24,443 nucleotides of DNA, taken from contig JAFGCW010000008.1 of NCBI GenBank assembly GCA_016932435.1, forward strand, positions 1-24,443, in the 5' to 3' direction. Source of the stretch: Dehalococcoidales bacterium (GTDB lineage Bacteria > Chloroflexota > Dehalococcoidia > Dehalococcoidales > UBA2162). This document shows, in pieces, positions 14,447-22,068 of the stretch. The position numbers and the translations under genes are program-made. Position 1 is the first letter of the stretch; the number at the start of each line of letters is the position of its first letter. The notes below the pieces were generated by a model. The model saw only the letters and a program-made list of their open reading frames with translations, had not been told where the DNA came from and did no database searches.

Positions 14447-16306
14447 ATGACGAAAAAAATCGTTTGGTTATTGATAAGCTGCCTTATGGTCATATCACTC
14501 CTTATCTCGTCTTGTGGCGAAGAAGATGAGGGAGGAACCGTAACTACACAGGATGAAGGTCAGACGGTAACCGTTGGCGGTGAAGAGGACGATGCTGGCG
14601 CAGGTCCTGGTACAGCTACCACGGCTGATAAAGATTCTGATAAGCCGCAATACGGTGGCAGACTTACCATCTCAACTACAACCTCTCCTACCGTCTGGAA
14701 TCCCGGTGCCGTTATCGGCCAGGCTGCCGGACAGGCGGCGATTGTCCTCGAACAGATCCTTGGTCGTGACTGGGAAAGAGGTCAGGCCGGGACTGGCGAG
14801 TTCAACTTTGTCGGCGGCGTACCTGAATGGGCAGGAGTTGGCGGTAACCTCGCCGAGAGCTGGGAGATTCCCGGTGTCGGCATCTGGGTGCTGAACATAC
14901 GCCAGGGAGTTCATTTTGGGTTAGCCCCGGAATTCGAAGCCTCCAAGCTGGTGGCCGGACGCGAGATGACTGCTGATGATGTCGCCTACAGCATCGAATA
15001 CATGAGAGACAATCCGAATTCAGCAAGTATTGCCAGTGAACCGCAGCTCATTAAGAATACCACTGTCGAACGGACAGGCCCATGGCAGATAACAGTAAGG
15101 ACACCGGTCAATCCGACCACCGGTTACCTGTGGATAATGGGTGGCGGTGGTGTCCAGTATGTATGGGCGAGAGAGCACCTTGAAAACTACGCTGAAAGTA
15201 ATGAATGGTACGATACGGTAGGAACCGGTCCGTTTATCACGGATGACTACGTAACTGATGTCGCGATTAAGTATGTCAGGAACGACAATTACTGGGATGT
15301 CAATCCGTGCGGACCCGGAGAAGGAGACCAGTTACCCTACATAGATTCAATCAACTACCAGATAATACCGGACAAATCGACCAGGTTTGCAGCGATGAGG
15401 ACTGGTAAAGTTGACTGGCTGGGACCGTTCGGGGAATCTCTGTCGCAGGAAGAATACGAACAGATGATAAAGACAAGCCCCGAGATGGAGTCTGCCCAGT
15501 TAATAATCGATCCTATGAAGATTACCGGTAGAATCGACAAGCCGGAAGATCCATACTCGAATCTGAAGGTACGCCAGGCGATGATGCTGGCAATCGACCA
15601 TCCGGCGATCGTCAATGATTTCTATGGTGGTAAAGCGGAGTTACTGGACAGTCCGGCTCGCAAGTGGTATCCGAGCATTTACACACCTCTGTCAGAATTT
15701 TCACCTGAGGTACAGGAATATTATGGATACAACGTAGAGAGAGCCAAGCAGTTATTAGCTGAAGCTGGGTATCCAGATGGTTTCAAGATGAAACTGACCA
15801 TGATCAATGACACTGCTTCCGAGGAAGCCGCGGCAATAGCTAAGGAATACTTGGGAGAAATAGGCATCGACCTTGAATTATCACCCATAGAACCCGGTTT
15901 ATTCTTCAACATTTTCTGGGGTGGTGATCCGCAAAACTGGATATTATCCAATTTGGCTGGTGGTAACGGTGCGTTCTTCGTGAGGTACAGCATGGGCTAC
16001 TTCCGTGGACCGAACGTATTCAACACGGCTCATGTTAACAATCCGATAGGAAGCGATCCTATTATCGAGAAAGCGTTCGAAGAGCAGGCTGCATCGGTGA
16101 TGATTGATTATCCTAAAGCTGACGAGATAACTAAGGCAGCTTACAAGTACTGCGTTGAACAGGCATTCCTCGTAACGATGCCGGCTCCATGGGGATACAG
16201 GATCTGGCAGCCCTGGCTTAAGAACTACTATGGCGAAGGTGATATGAAGTTCTGGCTGCAATGGGCATGGATAGACGAGGATCTCAAGGCTGAATTGACC
16301 AACTAA
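14447..16306 (+). CDS. ABC transporter family-5 substrate-binding lipoprotein, 619 aa
   Basis: The signal peptide MTKKIVWLLISCLMVISLLISS-C (Cys23) is followed by a Thr/Asp/Gly-rich linker (to about residue 65), then the mature domain from QYGGRLTISTTTSP. Family-5 landmarks are NLAESWEIPGVGIWVLNIRQGVHF, AGREMTADDVAYSIEYM, GTGPFITDDYVTDVAIKYVRNDNYW and AKQLLAEAGYPDGFK. It is roughly 90% identical by eye to the 19660 protein, including the linker, so the pair is a recent duplication now split by the SDR/TPP genes. ATG at 14447 follows GAGGAGG. It has its own promoter, structured leader and terminator. Ligand unknown; no permease or ATPase gene in the window. Confidence 0.92.
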   Translation: MTKKIVWLLISCLMVISLLISSCGEEDEGGTVTTQDEGQTVTVGGEEDDAGAGPGTATTADKDSDKPQYGGRLTISTTTSPTVWNPGAVIGQAAGQAAIVLEQILGRDWERGQAGTGEFNFVGGVPEWAGVGGNLAESWEIPGVGIWVLNIRQGVHFGLAPEFEASKLVAGREMTADDVAYSIEYMRDNPNSASIASEPQLIKNTTVERTGPWQITVRTPVNPTTGYLWIMGGGGVQYVWAREHLENYAESNEWYDTVGTGPFITDDYVTDVAIKYVRNDNYWDVNPCGPGEGDQLPYIDSINYQIIPDKSTRFAAMRTGKVDWLGPFGESLSQEEYEQMIKTSPEMESAQLIIDPMKITGRIDKPEDPYSNLKVRQAMMLAIDHPAIVNDFYGGKAELLDSPARKWYPSIYTPLSEFSPEVQEYYGYNVERAKQLLAEAGYPDGFKMKLTMINDTASEEAAAIAKEYLGEIGIDLELSPIEPGLFFNIFWGGDPQNWILSNLAGGNGAFFVRYSMGYFRGPNVFNTAHVNNPIGSDPIIEKAFEEQAASVMIDYPKADEITKAAYKYCVEQAFLVTMPAPWGYRIWQPWLKNYYGEGDMKFWLQWAWIDEDLKAELTN

Positions 16307-16336
16307 TCAAGATTATTTCCTAAATATCGTGTATCA

Positions 16337-16368
16337 AGAGACCCCCTAACCAGGGGGTCTCTTTTTTC
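16337..16368 (+). terminator. Rho-independent terminator of the 14447 gene
   Basis: AGAGACCCCC (16337-16346) pairs perfectly with GGGGGTCTCT (16353-16362), followed by a T-tract to 16367. Confidence 0.92.
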
Positions 16369-16390
16369 GTAAACTATCAAACATTTCGAC

Positions 16391-16419
16391 TTGAAATATT
16401 GTCCAGGAAACACTATCAT
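16391..16419 (+). promoter_or_regulatory. Candidate promoter of the SDR/TPP-enzyme pair
   Basis: TTGAAA (16391-16396), 17-nt spacer, TATCAT (16414-16419), directly after the preceding terminator. Confidence 0.55.
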
Positions 16420-16484
16420 TTTTTGAGTTTACCCATGATAAATACCCGGACACATCTCGAATGAAACAATCCATGGAGGTATTG

Positions 16485-17336
16485 ATGAAACTTGAAGGCA
16501 AAATCGCCGCAGTTACGGGAGGAGGAGCGGGTATTGGTGAAGGTATCGTGAAATGCCTGGCAGAAGAAGGTGCTGATGTAGTGGTAATCGATATCAGCAA
16601 GGAAAATGCTGAAAAAGTATCAGCGGATGTTAAAACAATGGGACGCCGGTCAACAGCGATAATTGCTAACGTAACGGAAAAAGACCAGGCTGACCATGCG
16701 TTACAACAGATACTGGATACCTTCGGAAGAATAGATGTTCTCGTAAACAACGTTGGTGGTGAATCGAAATATTACTACGAAGAACCCGGAGAAGATTACT
16801 CTGAAGAAAAAGAATGGGATGATACTATCAGGCTGAATCTGAGAGCAACCATGTTGATGACCAGGGCTGTATCGCCGCTGTTCGTAAATCAGAAAAGTGG
16901 AAAAATCGTTAATATTTCATCTATTGGCGGAAGACCTATGGCTGGCGGTCCACCTCCCGGTGGAGGAATGTCCGGAAGAGAAGCAGCCCTTTCCCCGATG
17001 ACAAGTTATGGAGTCGCTAAAGCGGGAGTCATTCAGTTTTCACGGTTAATGGCTTTACAGCTGGCACCTTATAACGTCAACGTAAATTGTGTCTGTCCCG
17101 GAGTTCTCTATACACCCCTGTATGAAAGAAGCGCGCCCAGGCGTATCCAGTCGACACCGGGTGCTGAAGGTTTATCCTACCGGGAATATTTTGACAAATA
17201 CGTAGCTTCACGAGTACCGCTTGGACGGGAACAAACTCCGGAAGACATCGGGAGAGCTGTGGTTTTTCTTTCCTCAGAGGAAGCGAGGAATATTACGGGT
17301 CAGTCGATCAACGTAGATGGCGGATCGACACCATAA
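16485..17336 (+). CDS. Short-chain dehydrogenase/reductase with Pro/Gly-rich insert, 283 aa
   Basis: This is a classical SDR. The cofactor motif is TGGGAGIG (residues 11-18), the structural motif NNVGG (88-92) replaces N-N-A-G, the active site is Y175-x-x-x-K179, and the Ser is at 145/146. The C-terminus has the usual DIGRAVVFLSSEEARNITGQSINVDGG. Asp at the end of beta-2 (VVVIDIS) suggests NAD(H) preference. The Ser-to-Tyr distance is about 30 residues against about 13 in most SDRs, because a loop of roughly 16 residues (PMAGGPPPGGGMSG and flanks) lies over the active site. ATG at 16485 has GGAGGT 4 nt upstream; the in-frame ATG at 16461 lacks an SD. It lies 55 nt before the TPP enzyme, so they are probably cotranscribed. 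Substrate unknown. Confidence 0.88.
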   Translation: MKLEGKIAAVTGGGAGIGEGIVKCLAEEGADVVVIDISKENAEKVSADVKTMGRRSTAIIANVTEKDQADHALQQILDTFGRIDVLVNNVGGESKYYYEEPGEDYSEEKEWDDTIRLNLRATMLMTRAVSPLFVNQKSGKIVNISSIGGRPMAGGPPPGGGMSGREAALSPMTSYGVAKAGVIQFSRLMALQLAPYNVNVNCVCPGVLYTPLYERSAPRRIQSTPGAEGLSYREYFDKYVASRVPLGREQTPEDIGRAVVFLSSEEARNITGQSINVDGGSTP

Positions 17337-17391
17337 CCGGTACAGGACGACACTAATGTCAATCAATAAATAAGTCTCGTAGGGGGAAGTC

Positions 17392-19107
17392 ATGGAACAA
17401 TATACTGGAGCGGAAGCATTCCTGGAGATTTGTAATGCGAATGGTATTGATAATATATTCTTTAATCCTGGTGGGGAGTTCGCCTCGATAAATGCAGCGG
17501 TGCTGAAATATTACGCACTTGGAAGACCTGCACCAAAGTTGAGTGTCTGTTTGCATGAATCTGTAGCCCTGACAGCCGCTTATGGCCATTATATGGTGTC
17601 AGGAAAACCGCAGATAGTCCTGGTACACAGCGAACTTGGAACACAGCAGGTAGCCGGAGCTCTTCATAATGCGCAATGGGGAAGAATACCGGTAGTCTTG
17701 ATGGCTGGAGTTGCCGCTGCTCCAAGCAGGACAAACTGGAAAGGTGAACCTTACTACCAGGGATTGATGACCAGAAACAGCGTGAAATGGGATTACGAGA
17801 TCAAAATGGATGATGATATCCATGAGGTAATACAGAGGGCTATAAATACAGCCTTTACTGAACCCAGGGGGCCGGTATACCTGGCATATCCAAGGGACAT
17901 TTTAACAAAGAGAACGGACAGGCAGGGCTTCGACTCATATAAAGGGACTGTCGAGGTGCTTCCACCACCAAATCCTAGTGATCTTGGACTGATAGCTGAT
18001 AAGTTACTCGCTGCAGAAAAGCCGCTGATCGTGGCAGGATATGTTGAAAGACACCACGGATCGGTTGCGAAACTTATCGAACTGGCGGAAACTCTCTGCG
18101 TCCCGGTAGTTCCCGGATTAACCCGGATGAATTTTCCTACCAACCACCCGTTGTGTGCAGGGATGGAGGAAATGGGTGGCGGGATCAGAGGAAATGAACC
18201 TTTCGTAGAAGCTGATGTTATTTTAACGATCGATTATGACTTGCCTTATGTGCCGGCTGAGATATTCCCGAAAGAAGATGCGACCATTCTTCATATCGAT
18301 ATTGACCCGATGACACAGGGTAGACCTTTATGGGGTCGTGGCGCCGATATTTTTATAAAAGCTGATTCCAGGGAAGCGATACCTGCGCTGACAGAGATAA
18401 TAAAGAACAAACTGACGCCAGAATTGAAGGCCGGACTACAGAAACGCTACAGGATTCTCGAAGAAAAGTACAAAAAACAACGTGAAGAGAATCGAGTAGC
18501 GGCAAAAAATAAATCATCCGAAACACCGATCTCACCCGACTGGCTTGGGTACTGTTTGAATGAGATCCTGGATGAGGATACCGTACTGGTGAACCATCTC
18601 ATCAGTCAGTCATCATCGGTGGCTGCACAGGTAGATAGGACCAAACCGGGAACTCTCTGTGCCTGCGCAGGCGGTTCTATCATGTGGGCTTTAGGAGCAG
18701 CCCTTGGAGTAAAAACGGCTCTTCCTGATAAAACAGTTGTGAGCGTGATGACCGATGGCGGATTTGTCTGGGGTTGTCCGGTTGCTTCTCTCTGGACTTC
18801 CAATGCTTATAAAATGCCGTTCCTGTCCGTTGTTTTTAACAATCAATCTTATGGTGCGATTCGTACGATAATTGAGAGGATTTCGGAGACTCCGATGTCT
18901 GTAGAGATGGGGTACATATCCGGAATTGATATCTCTCCTCCTCCGGATTATGCTCTTATAGCGGAATCATGCGGCGGTTACGGTAAGATAGTAACCAGAC
19001 CTCAGGATGTGCTACCTGTCCTGAAAGAAGCCCTTCAAGAGGTGAAAAACGGTAGACTGGCTGTAGTTGATGTCAGGCTGGAGTTGGGGCTATCTGGAGT
19101 ATTATAG
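17392..19107 (+). CDS. Thiamine pyrophosphate-dependent enzyme, acetolactate-synthase-like superfamily, 571 aa
   Basis: A three-domain TPP enzyme. The N-terminal Pyr domain carries the catalytic Glu in CLHESVALTAAYGHYMVSG (E56). The central domain lies at about 190-345 (LLAAEKPLIVAGYVERHHGS, VILTIDYDLPYVP). The C-terminal PP domain has the metal/diphosphate motif TDGGFVWG...FNNQSYGAI (D455, N483). Family members decarboxylate or ligate 2-oxoacids (acetolactate synthase, benzoylformate decarboxylase, oxalyl-CoA decarboxylase and others). With no small subunit gene nearby and a catabolic-looking neighbourhood, amino-acid biosynthesis is unlikely. PP-loop and active-site residues do not allow me to choose a substrate. 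SD GGGGGAAG precedes the ATG at 17392. It follows the SDR by 55 nt, so the two may act in sequence on a carbonyl compound (inference). Confidence 0.88.
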   Translation: MEQYTGAEAFLEICNANGIDNIFFNPGGEFASINAAVLKYYALGRPAPKLSVCLHESVALTAAYGHYMVSGKPQIVLVHSELGTQQVAGALHNAQWGRIPVVLMAGVAAAPSRTNWKGEPYYQGLMTRNSVKWDYEIKMDDDIHEVIQRAINTAFTEPRGPVYLAYPRDILTKRTDRQGFDSYKGTVEVLPPPNPSDLGLIADKLLAAEKPLIVAGYVERHHGSVAKLIELAETLCVPVVPGLTRMNFPTNHPLCAGMEEMGGGIRGNEPFVEADVILTIDYDLPYVPAEIFPKEDATILHIDIDPMTQGRPLWGRGADIFIKADSREAIPALTEIIKNKLTPELKAGLQKRYRILEEKYKKQREENRVAAKNKSSETPISPDWLGYCLNEILDEDTVLVNHLISQSSSVAAQVDRTKPGTLCACAGGSIMWALGAALGVKTALPDKTVVSVMTDGGFVWGCPVASLWTSNAYKMPFLSVVFNNQSYGAIRTIIERISETPMSVEMGYISGIDISPPPDYALIAESCGGYGKIVTRPQDVLPVLKEALQEVKNGRLAVVDVRLELGLSGVL

Positions 19108-19175
19108 TAATTTCAAGTTGATGCCTGAAAAACCGAACTTTTAGCATCAAATTCCAGTTTATTTATATGAATCTA

Positions 19176-19204
19176 TTGACATTACGATTCAATATAATTA
19201 CACT
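19176..19204 (+). promoter_or_regulatory. Promoter of the 19660 binding-protein gene
   Basis: TTGACA (19176-19181), 17-nt spacer, TACACT (19199-19204), followed by TTAGCCTAAG. The same -10 plus TTAGCCTAA block occurs at 21699 and 24219. The leader is about 450 nt. Confidence 0.8.
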
Positions 19205-19293
19205 TTAGCCTAAGTTACTCGTTACAACTGAATACACCTTTGCTATCTCACTTACACCTTCAAGAACCGGAGGTGCAACTGAATGATGTGGAT

Positions 19294-19349
19294 AAGGGTA
19301 CTAAAGCTGCCAAATAGTACGGCGGTTGTTGGTGCCCTTTTTCTTTTCC
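19294..19349 (+). promoter_or_regulatory. Leader hairpin 1, copy A (terminator-like)
   Basis: The outer stem is AAGGGTAC (19294-19301) / GTGCCCTT (19332-19339). The inner stem is AGCTGCC (19305-19311) / GGCGGTT (19321-19327), closing a 9-nt loop AAATAGTAC. The run TTTTTCTTTT follows, so this copy could act as an intrinsic terminator or attenuator about 85 nt into the transcript. Inner-stem pairs differ from copies B and C but stay paired. Confidence 0.65.
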
Positions 19350-19421
19350 TGGAGTTATCCGGGTGACAATATTCATAACTCGCATGGGTAAAAAATTAAA
19401 TACACGTGGTTAGAAAGAAAA

Positions 19422-19553
19422 GCTGGCCCTGCCGGGGGAAACCAGGGTGCTGAGTGTTGGCAGCTCATATCAGCTTAAATAATAACCACACCCCTCCCGT
19501 GTCCGGAGCCCTGGGGGTAATCGGGCTTCGCGGTGGGGCCAGTCGAGGAGGTG
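19422..19553 (+). promoter_or_regulatory. Leader RNA element 2, copy A, ending at an orphan SD
   Basis: P1 is CTGGCCCTGCCG (19423-19434) / CGGTGGGGCCAG (19531-19542), 12 bp with two G-T pairs. P2 is CCAGGG (19442-19447) / CCCTGG (19509-19514). Inside P2 are GCTG/CAGC and ACAC (19488-19491) / GTGT (19499-19502) with loop CCCTCCC. GAGGAGGTG (19545-19553) follows P1 by 2-3 nt. CCTCC in the loop is complementary to GGAGG of that SD. An alternative pairing, AAGCTG (19420-19425) with CAGCTT (19471-19476), would break the base of P1, giving a possible switch. I recognise no known riboswitch consensus. Confidence 0.65.
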
Positions 19554-19558
19554 AAAAG

Positions 19559-19567
19559 GTGACGTGA
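19559..19567 (+). other. Start-stop mini-ORF GTG ACG TGA after orphan SD
   Basis: A two-codon ORF (fMet-Thr-stop) lies 7 nt after GGAGG (19547-19551), which is ideal initiation spacing. The 22005 copy has TTG ACC TGA at the same place, encoding the same dipeptide with different bases. Could be a translation-dependent control device or a coincidence of conserved sequence. Confidence 0.35.
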
Positions 19568-19611
19568 TTTAAAAGGAGATTCTATTAATCTTACTTATTA
19601 CAATACAGGGA

Positions 19612-19636
19612 TCTTTCACAAATATAATGTGAAAGA
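19612..19636 (+). promoter_or_regulatory. Hairpin just upstream of the SD of the 19660 gene
   Basis: TCTTTCACA, loop AATATAA, TGTGAAAGA: a 9-bp perfect stem. Compared with the 14447 leader, one C-G pair replaces T-A and both have 7-nt loops starting AAT. It ends 5 nt before the SD GAGGAGG. Confidence 0.6.
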
Positions 19637-19659
19637 AAACGTGAGGAGGAAAAGCTTAT

Positions 19660-21522
19660 ATGACAAAGAAAATAGTTTGGTTTATTATTAGCTGCCTTAT
19701 GGTGCTGACACTTGTGCTGGCTTCGTGTGAATCCGATACCGATACCGGTGGAACGGTAACTACCGTGGATAAAGGGCAGACCGTGACCGTTGGCGGTGAA
19801 GAGGATGATGCGGGTGCCGGCCCAGGCACAGCTACCACGGTTGATAAAGACAAGGACAAGCCACAATACGGCGGCAGGCTTACGATATCGACTACTACCT
19901 CACCTACCGTATGGAATCCTGGGGCTGTTATCGGACAGGCTGCCGGACAGGCCGCAATCGTCCTCGAGCAGATTCTTGGTCGTGACTGGGAAAATGGTCC
20001 AGCGGGGACCGGAGAGTACAGCTTTGTCGGCGGTGTACCTCAATGGGAAGCCGTTGGCGGTAATCTTGCCGAGAGTTGGGAAATTCCCGGCGTGGGTGTG
20101 TGGGTACTGAACATACGCCAGGGAGTACACTTCGCGTATGCTCCGGAATTCGAAGCTTCCAAGCTGGTTGCCGGACGTGAAATGACTGCCGAGGATGTCG
20201 CCTACAGCATCGAATACATGAGGGACAACCCGAATTCAGCAAGTGTTGCCAGTGAACCGGCCCTTATCGCAGCCACTACTGTTGAGCGTACGGGAGACTG
20301 GCAGATAACGGTAAAAACGCCGGTAAACCCGACCACCGGTTACCTGTGGATAATGGGTGGCGGAGGTGTTCAGTATGTATGGGCGAAAGAACATCTTGAG
20401 AATTACGCAGAAAGTAACGAATGGTACGATACGGTCGGAACCGGTCCGTTTATCACGGATGACTACGTAACTGATGTTGCGATCAAGTATGTCAGGAACG
20501 ATAACTACTGGGATGTCAATCCGTGCGGACCCGGAGAAGGAGACCAGCTGCCCTACATGGATTCGATCAACTACCAGATAATACCTGATAAATCGACAAG
20601 AATGGCGGCTATGAGAACGGGTAAAGTCGACTGGCTGGGCCCGTTCGGCGAATCCCTGTCGGTTGAAGAATACGAACAGATGATATCGACAGCGCCTGAT
20701 ATGGAGTCGGCGTTGTTAATAATCGATCCGTTAAAGATCACCGGCAGGATCGACAAACCGGAAGATCCTTACTCGAACCTTAAAGTACGCCAGGCGATGA
20801 TGCTGGCTGTCGACCATCCGGCGATCGTCAATGACTTCTATAATGGCAAGGCAGAGTTACTGGACAGTCCGGCGCGGAAGTGGTACCCGAGTATCTATAC
20901 ACCGCTGGAAGAGTATTCGCCTGAGGTACAGGAATACTACGGATACAACCTGGAGAAGGCGAAGCAGCTGATGGCTGAAGCCGGGTATCCTGATGGCTTC
21001 AAGATGGAACTGACCATGATCAATGATACAGCTTCCGAGGAAGCGGGGGCGATATTCAAGGAGTACCTGTCAGATATAGGTATCGACCTTGAGTTATCAC
21101 CTATAGAACCCGGTTTGTATTTCAATATATTCTGGGGTGGTGATCCGCAGAACTGGTTACTTGGTGCATTCCCCGGAGGAAACGGTGCATTCTTCGTCAG
21201 GTACAGCATGGGCTACTTCCGGGGACCGAATGTATTTAACACGGCTCATGTCAACAATCCGGAAGGAAGCGATCCGATAATCGAGAAAGCTTTCGAAGAT
21301 CAGGCGAAATACGTTATGGTCGATTACCCGAAAGCTGACGAAATAACCAAGGCGGCCTATAAGTACTGCATCGAACAGGCGTTCCTCGTGACGATGCCGG
21401 CACCGTGGGGATACAGGATCTGGCAGCCCTGGCTGAAGAACTATTATGGCGCAGGTGATATGAAGTTCTGGCTGCAATGGGCATGGATAGACCAGGACCT
21501 GAAAGCTGAAATGATGAAGTAG
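19660..21522 (+). CDS. ABC transporter family-5 substrate-binding lipoprotein, 620 aa
   Basis: The signal peptide MTKKIVWFIISCLMVLTLVLAS-C (Cys23) and a linker of TVTT/TVTVGGEEDDAGAG-type residues precede the mature domain starting QYGGRLTISTTTSP. It is roughly 90% identical by eye to the 14447 protein, with conserved NLAESWEIPGVGVWVLNIRQGVHF, YVRNDNYWDVNPCGPGEGDQLPY and VRQAMMLAVDHPAIVNDFY. Differences are scattered rather than clustered, so ligand specificity may be similar and the copies may differ mainly in regulation. ATG at 19660 follows GAGGAGG. It is the first complete unit of a tandem array of promoter, leader, gene and terminator, repeating about every 2.5 kb. Confidence 0.92.
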   Translation: MTKKIVWFIISCLMVLTLVLASCESDTDTGGTVTTVDKGQTVTVGGEEDDAGAGPGTATTVDKDKDKPQYGGRLTISTTTSPTVWNPGAVIGQAAGQAAIVLEQILGRDWENGPAGTGEYSFVGGVPQWEAVGGNLAESWEIPGVGVWVLNIRQGVHFAYAPEFEASKLVAGREMTAEDVAYSIEYMRDNPNSASVASEPALIAATTVERTGDWQITVKTPVNPTTGYLWIMGGGGVQYVWAKEHLENYAESNEWYDTVGTGPFITDDYVTDVAIKYVRNDNYWDVNPCGPGEGDQLPYMDSINYQIIPDKSTRMAAMRTGKVDWLGPFGESLSVEEYEQMISTAPDMESALLIIDPLKITGRIDKPEDPYSNLKVRQAMMLAVDHPAIVNDFYNGKAELLDSPARKWYPSIYTPLEEYSPEVQEYYGYNLEKAKQLMAEAGYPDGFKMELTMINDTASEEAGAIFKEYLSDIGIDLELSPIEPGLYFNIFWGGDPQNWLLGAFPGGNGAFFVRYSMGYFRGPNVFNTAHVNNPEGSDPIIEKAFEDQAKYVMVDYPKADEITKAAYKYCIEQAFLVTMPAPWGYRIWQPWLKNYYGAGDMKFWLQWAWIDQDLKAEMMK

Positions 21523-21600
21523 GATGATTGGATCAGATCGTAACCGGATAAAGGTAATGACCGGTTGATTACTAAATAACCGTTTAAACAACGAGAAACT

Positions 21601-21640
21601 ACCAGGCGGCGTTGAAAGACGTCGCCTGGTTTTTCTCTTT
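21601..21640 (+). terminator. Rho-independent terminator of the 19660 gene
   Basis: ACCAGGCGGCGT (21601-21612) / ACGTCGCCTGGT (21619-21630), a 12-bp stem with one G-T pair, followed by TTTTCTCTTTT. Confidence 0.92.
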
Positions 21641-21675
21641 TGCTGAGTGTGAATTGTGTACTATTTGTTTAGGTG

Positions 21676-21704
21676 TTGACAAGCGCGTGAAAATAAACTA
21701 CACT
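21676..21704 (+). promoter_or_regulatory. Promoter of the 22106 binding-protein gene
   Basis: TTGACA (21676-21681), 17-nt spacer, TACACT (21699-21704), then TTTAG-C-CTAAA, a short palindrome at the start point shared with the 24219 copy. Confidence 0.8.
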
Positions 21705-21785
21705 TTAGCCTAAAATTCACAAACTACAACTGAATAAACCTTCACAATCTTGGATTTGCTGCTCACGGGGTGGTTATGAAGATAT

Positions 21786-21834
21786 AAAGGGTACTGTTAG
21801 TTGCCAGATAGTGCGGTAACTTACGGTGCCCTTT
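21786..21834 (+). promoter_or_regulatory. Leader hairpin 1, copy B
   Basis: The outer stem is AAAGGGTAC (21786-21794) / GTGCCCTTT (21826-21834). The inner stem is AGTTGCC (21799-21805) / GGTAACT (21815-21821), with a 9-nt loop AGATAGTGC. Unlike copy A, only a short T run follows. Confidence 0.65.
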
Positions 21835-21866
21835 ATGGTTTTAAAAAGAATATAGATAAGGGAAAA

Positions 21867-22000
21867 GCTGGCCCTGCCGGGGGAAACCAGGGTGCTGAAT
21901 GTTGGCAGCTCATATCAGCTTAATTAATAACCACACCCCTCCCGTGTCCGGAGCCCTGGGGGTAATCGGGGTTAGCGGCAGGGCCAGCCTCGAGGAGGTG
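21867..22000 (+). promoter_or_regulatory. Leader RNA element 2, copy B, ending at an orphan SD
   Basis: P1 is GCTGGCCCTGCCG (21867-21879) / CGGCAGGGCCAGC (21976-21988), 13 perfect pairs; the G-T pairs of copy A are Watson-Crick here. P2 is CCAGGG (21887-21892) / CCCTGG (21954-21959). ACAC (21933-21936) / GTGT (21944-21947) closes the loop CCCTCCC. The orphan SD GAGGAGGTG lies at 21992-22000, with its GGAGG 112 nt from the ATG. Confidence 0.7.
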
Positions 22001-22004
22001 TAGT

Positions 22005-22013
22005 TTGACCTGA
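22005..22013 (+). other. Start-stop mini-ORF TTG ACC TGA after orphan SD
   Basis: It lies 6 nt after GGAGG (21994-21998) and encodes fMet-Thr-stop, as in the 19559 copy. TGATTTAA is conserved around and after the stop codon in both. Confidence 0.35.
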
Positions 22014-22068
22014 TTTAATATCAATCCAGAGATTTCATATTAGAACTGCATGATCATGTCTGAGAACC

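Noticed and set aside
14338..14529. 63-aa ORF starting at the orphan GGAGGTG before the 14447 gene
   Set aside because: Its start codon lies inside the SD itself and its end overlaps the binding-protein gene out of frame.
19118..19150. TTGATGC...GCATCAA inverted repeat after the TPP-enzyme gene as terminator
   Set aside because: Only 7 bp with a 19-nt loop and no T-tract, so too weak to call.
19283..19366. 27-aa hydrophobic ORF (MMWIRVLKLPNST...) in the 19660 leader with GGAGGT 8 nt upstream
   Set aside because: The equivalent frame stops after three codons in the 21776 copy and after 11 in the 24296 copy, while the hairpin pairing across it is preserved. The conserved object is the RNA, not a peptide.
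19422..19553. Element 2 as a cobalamin riboswitch, T-box or self-cleaving ribozyme
   Set aside because: The conserved cores of these classes (B12 box, T-box GGUACCGCG-type sequence, HDV or twister cores) are not visible.
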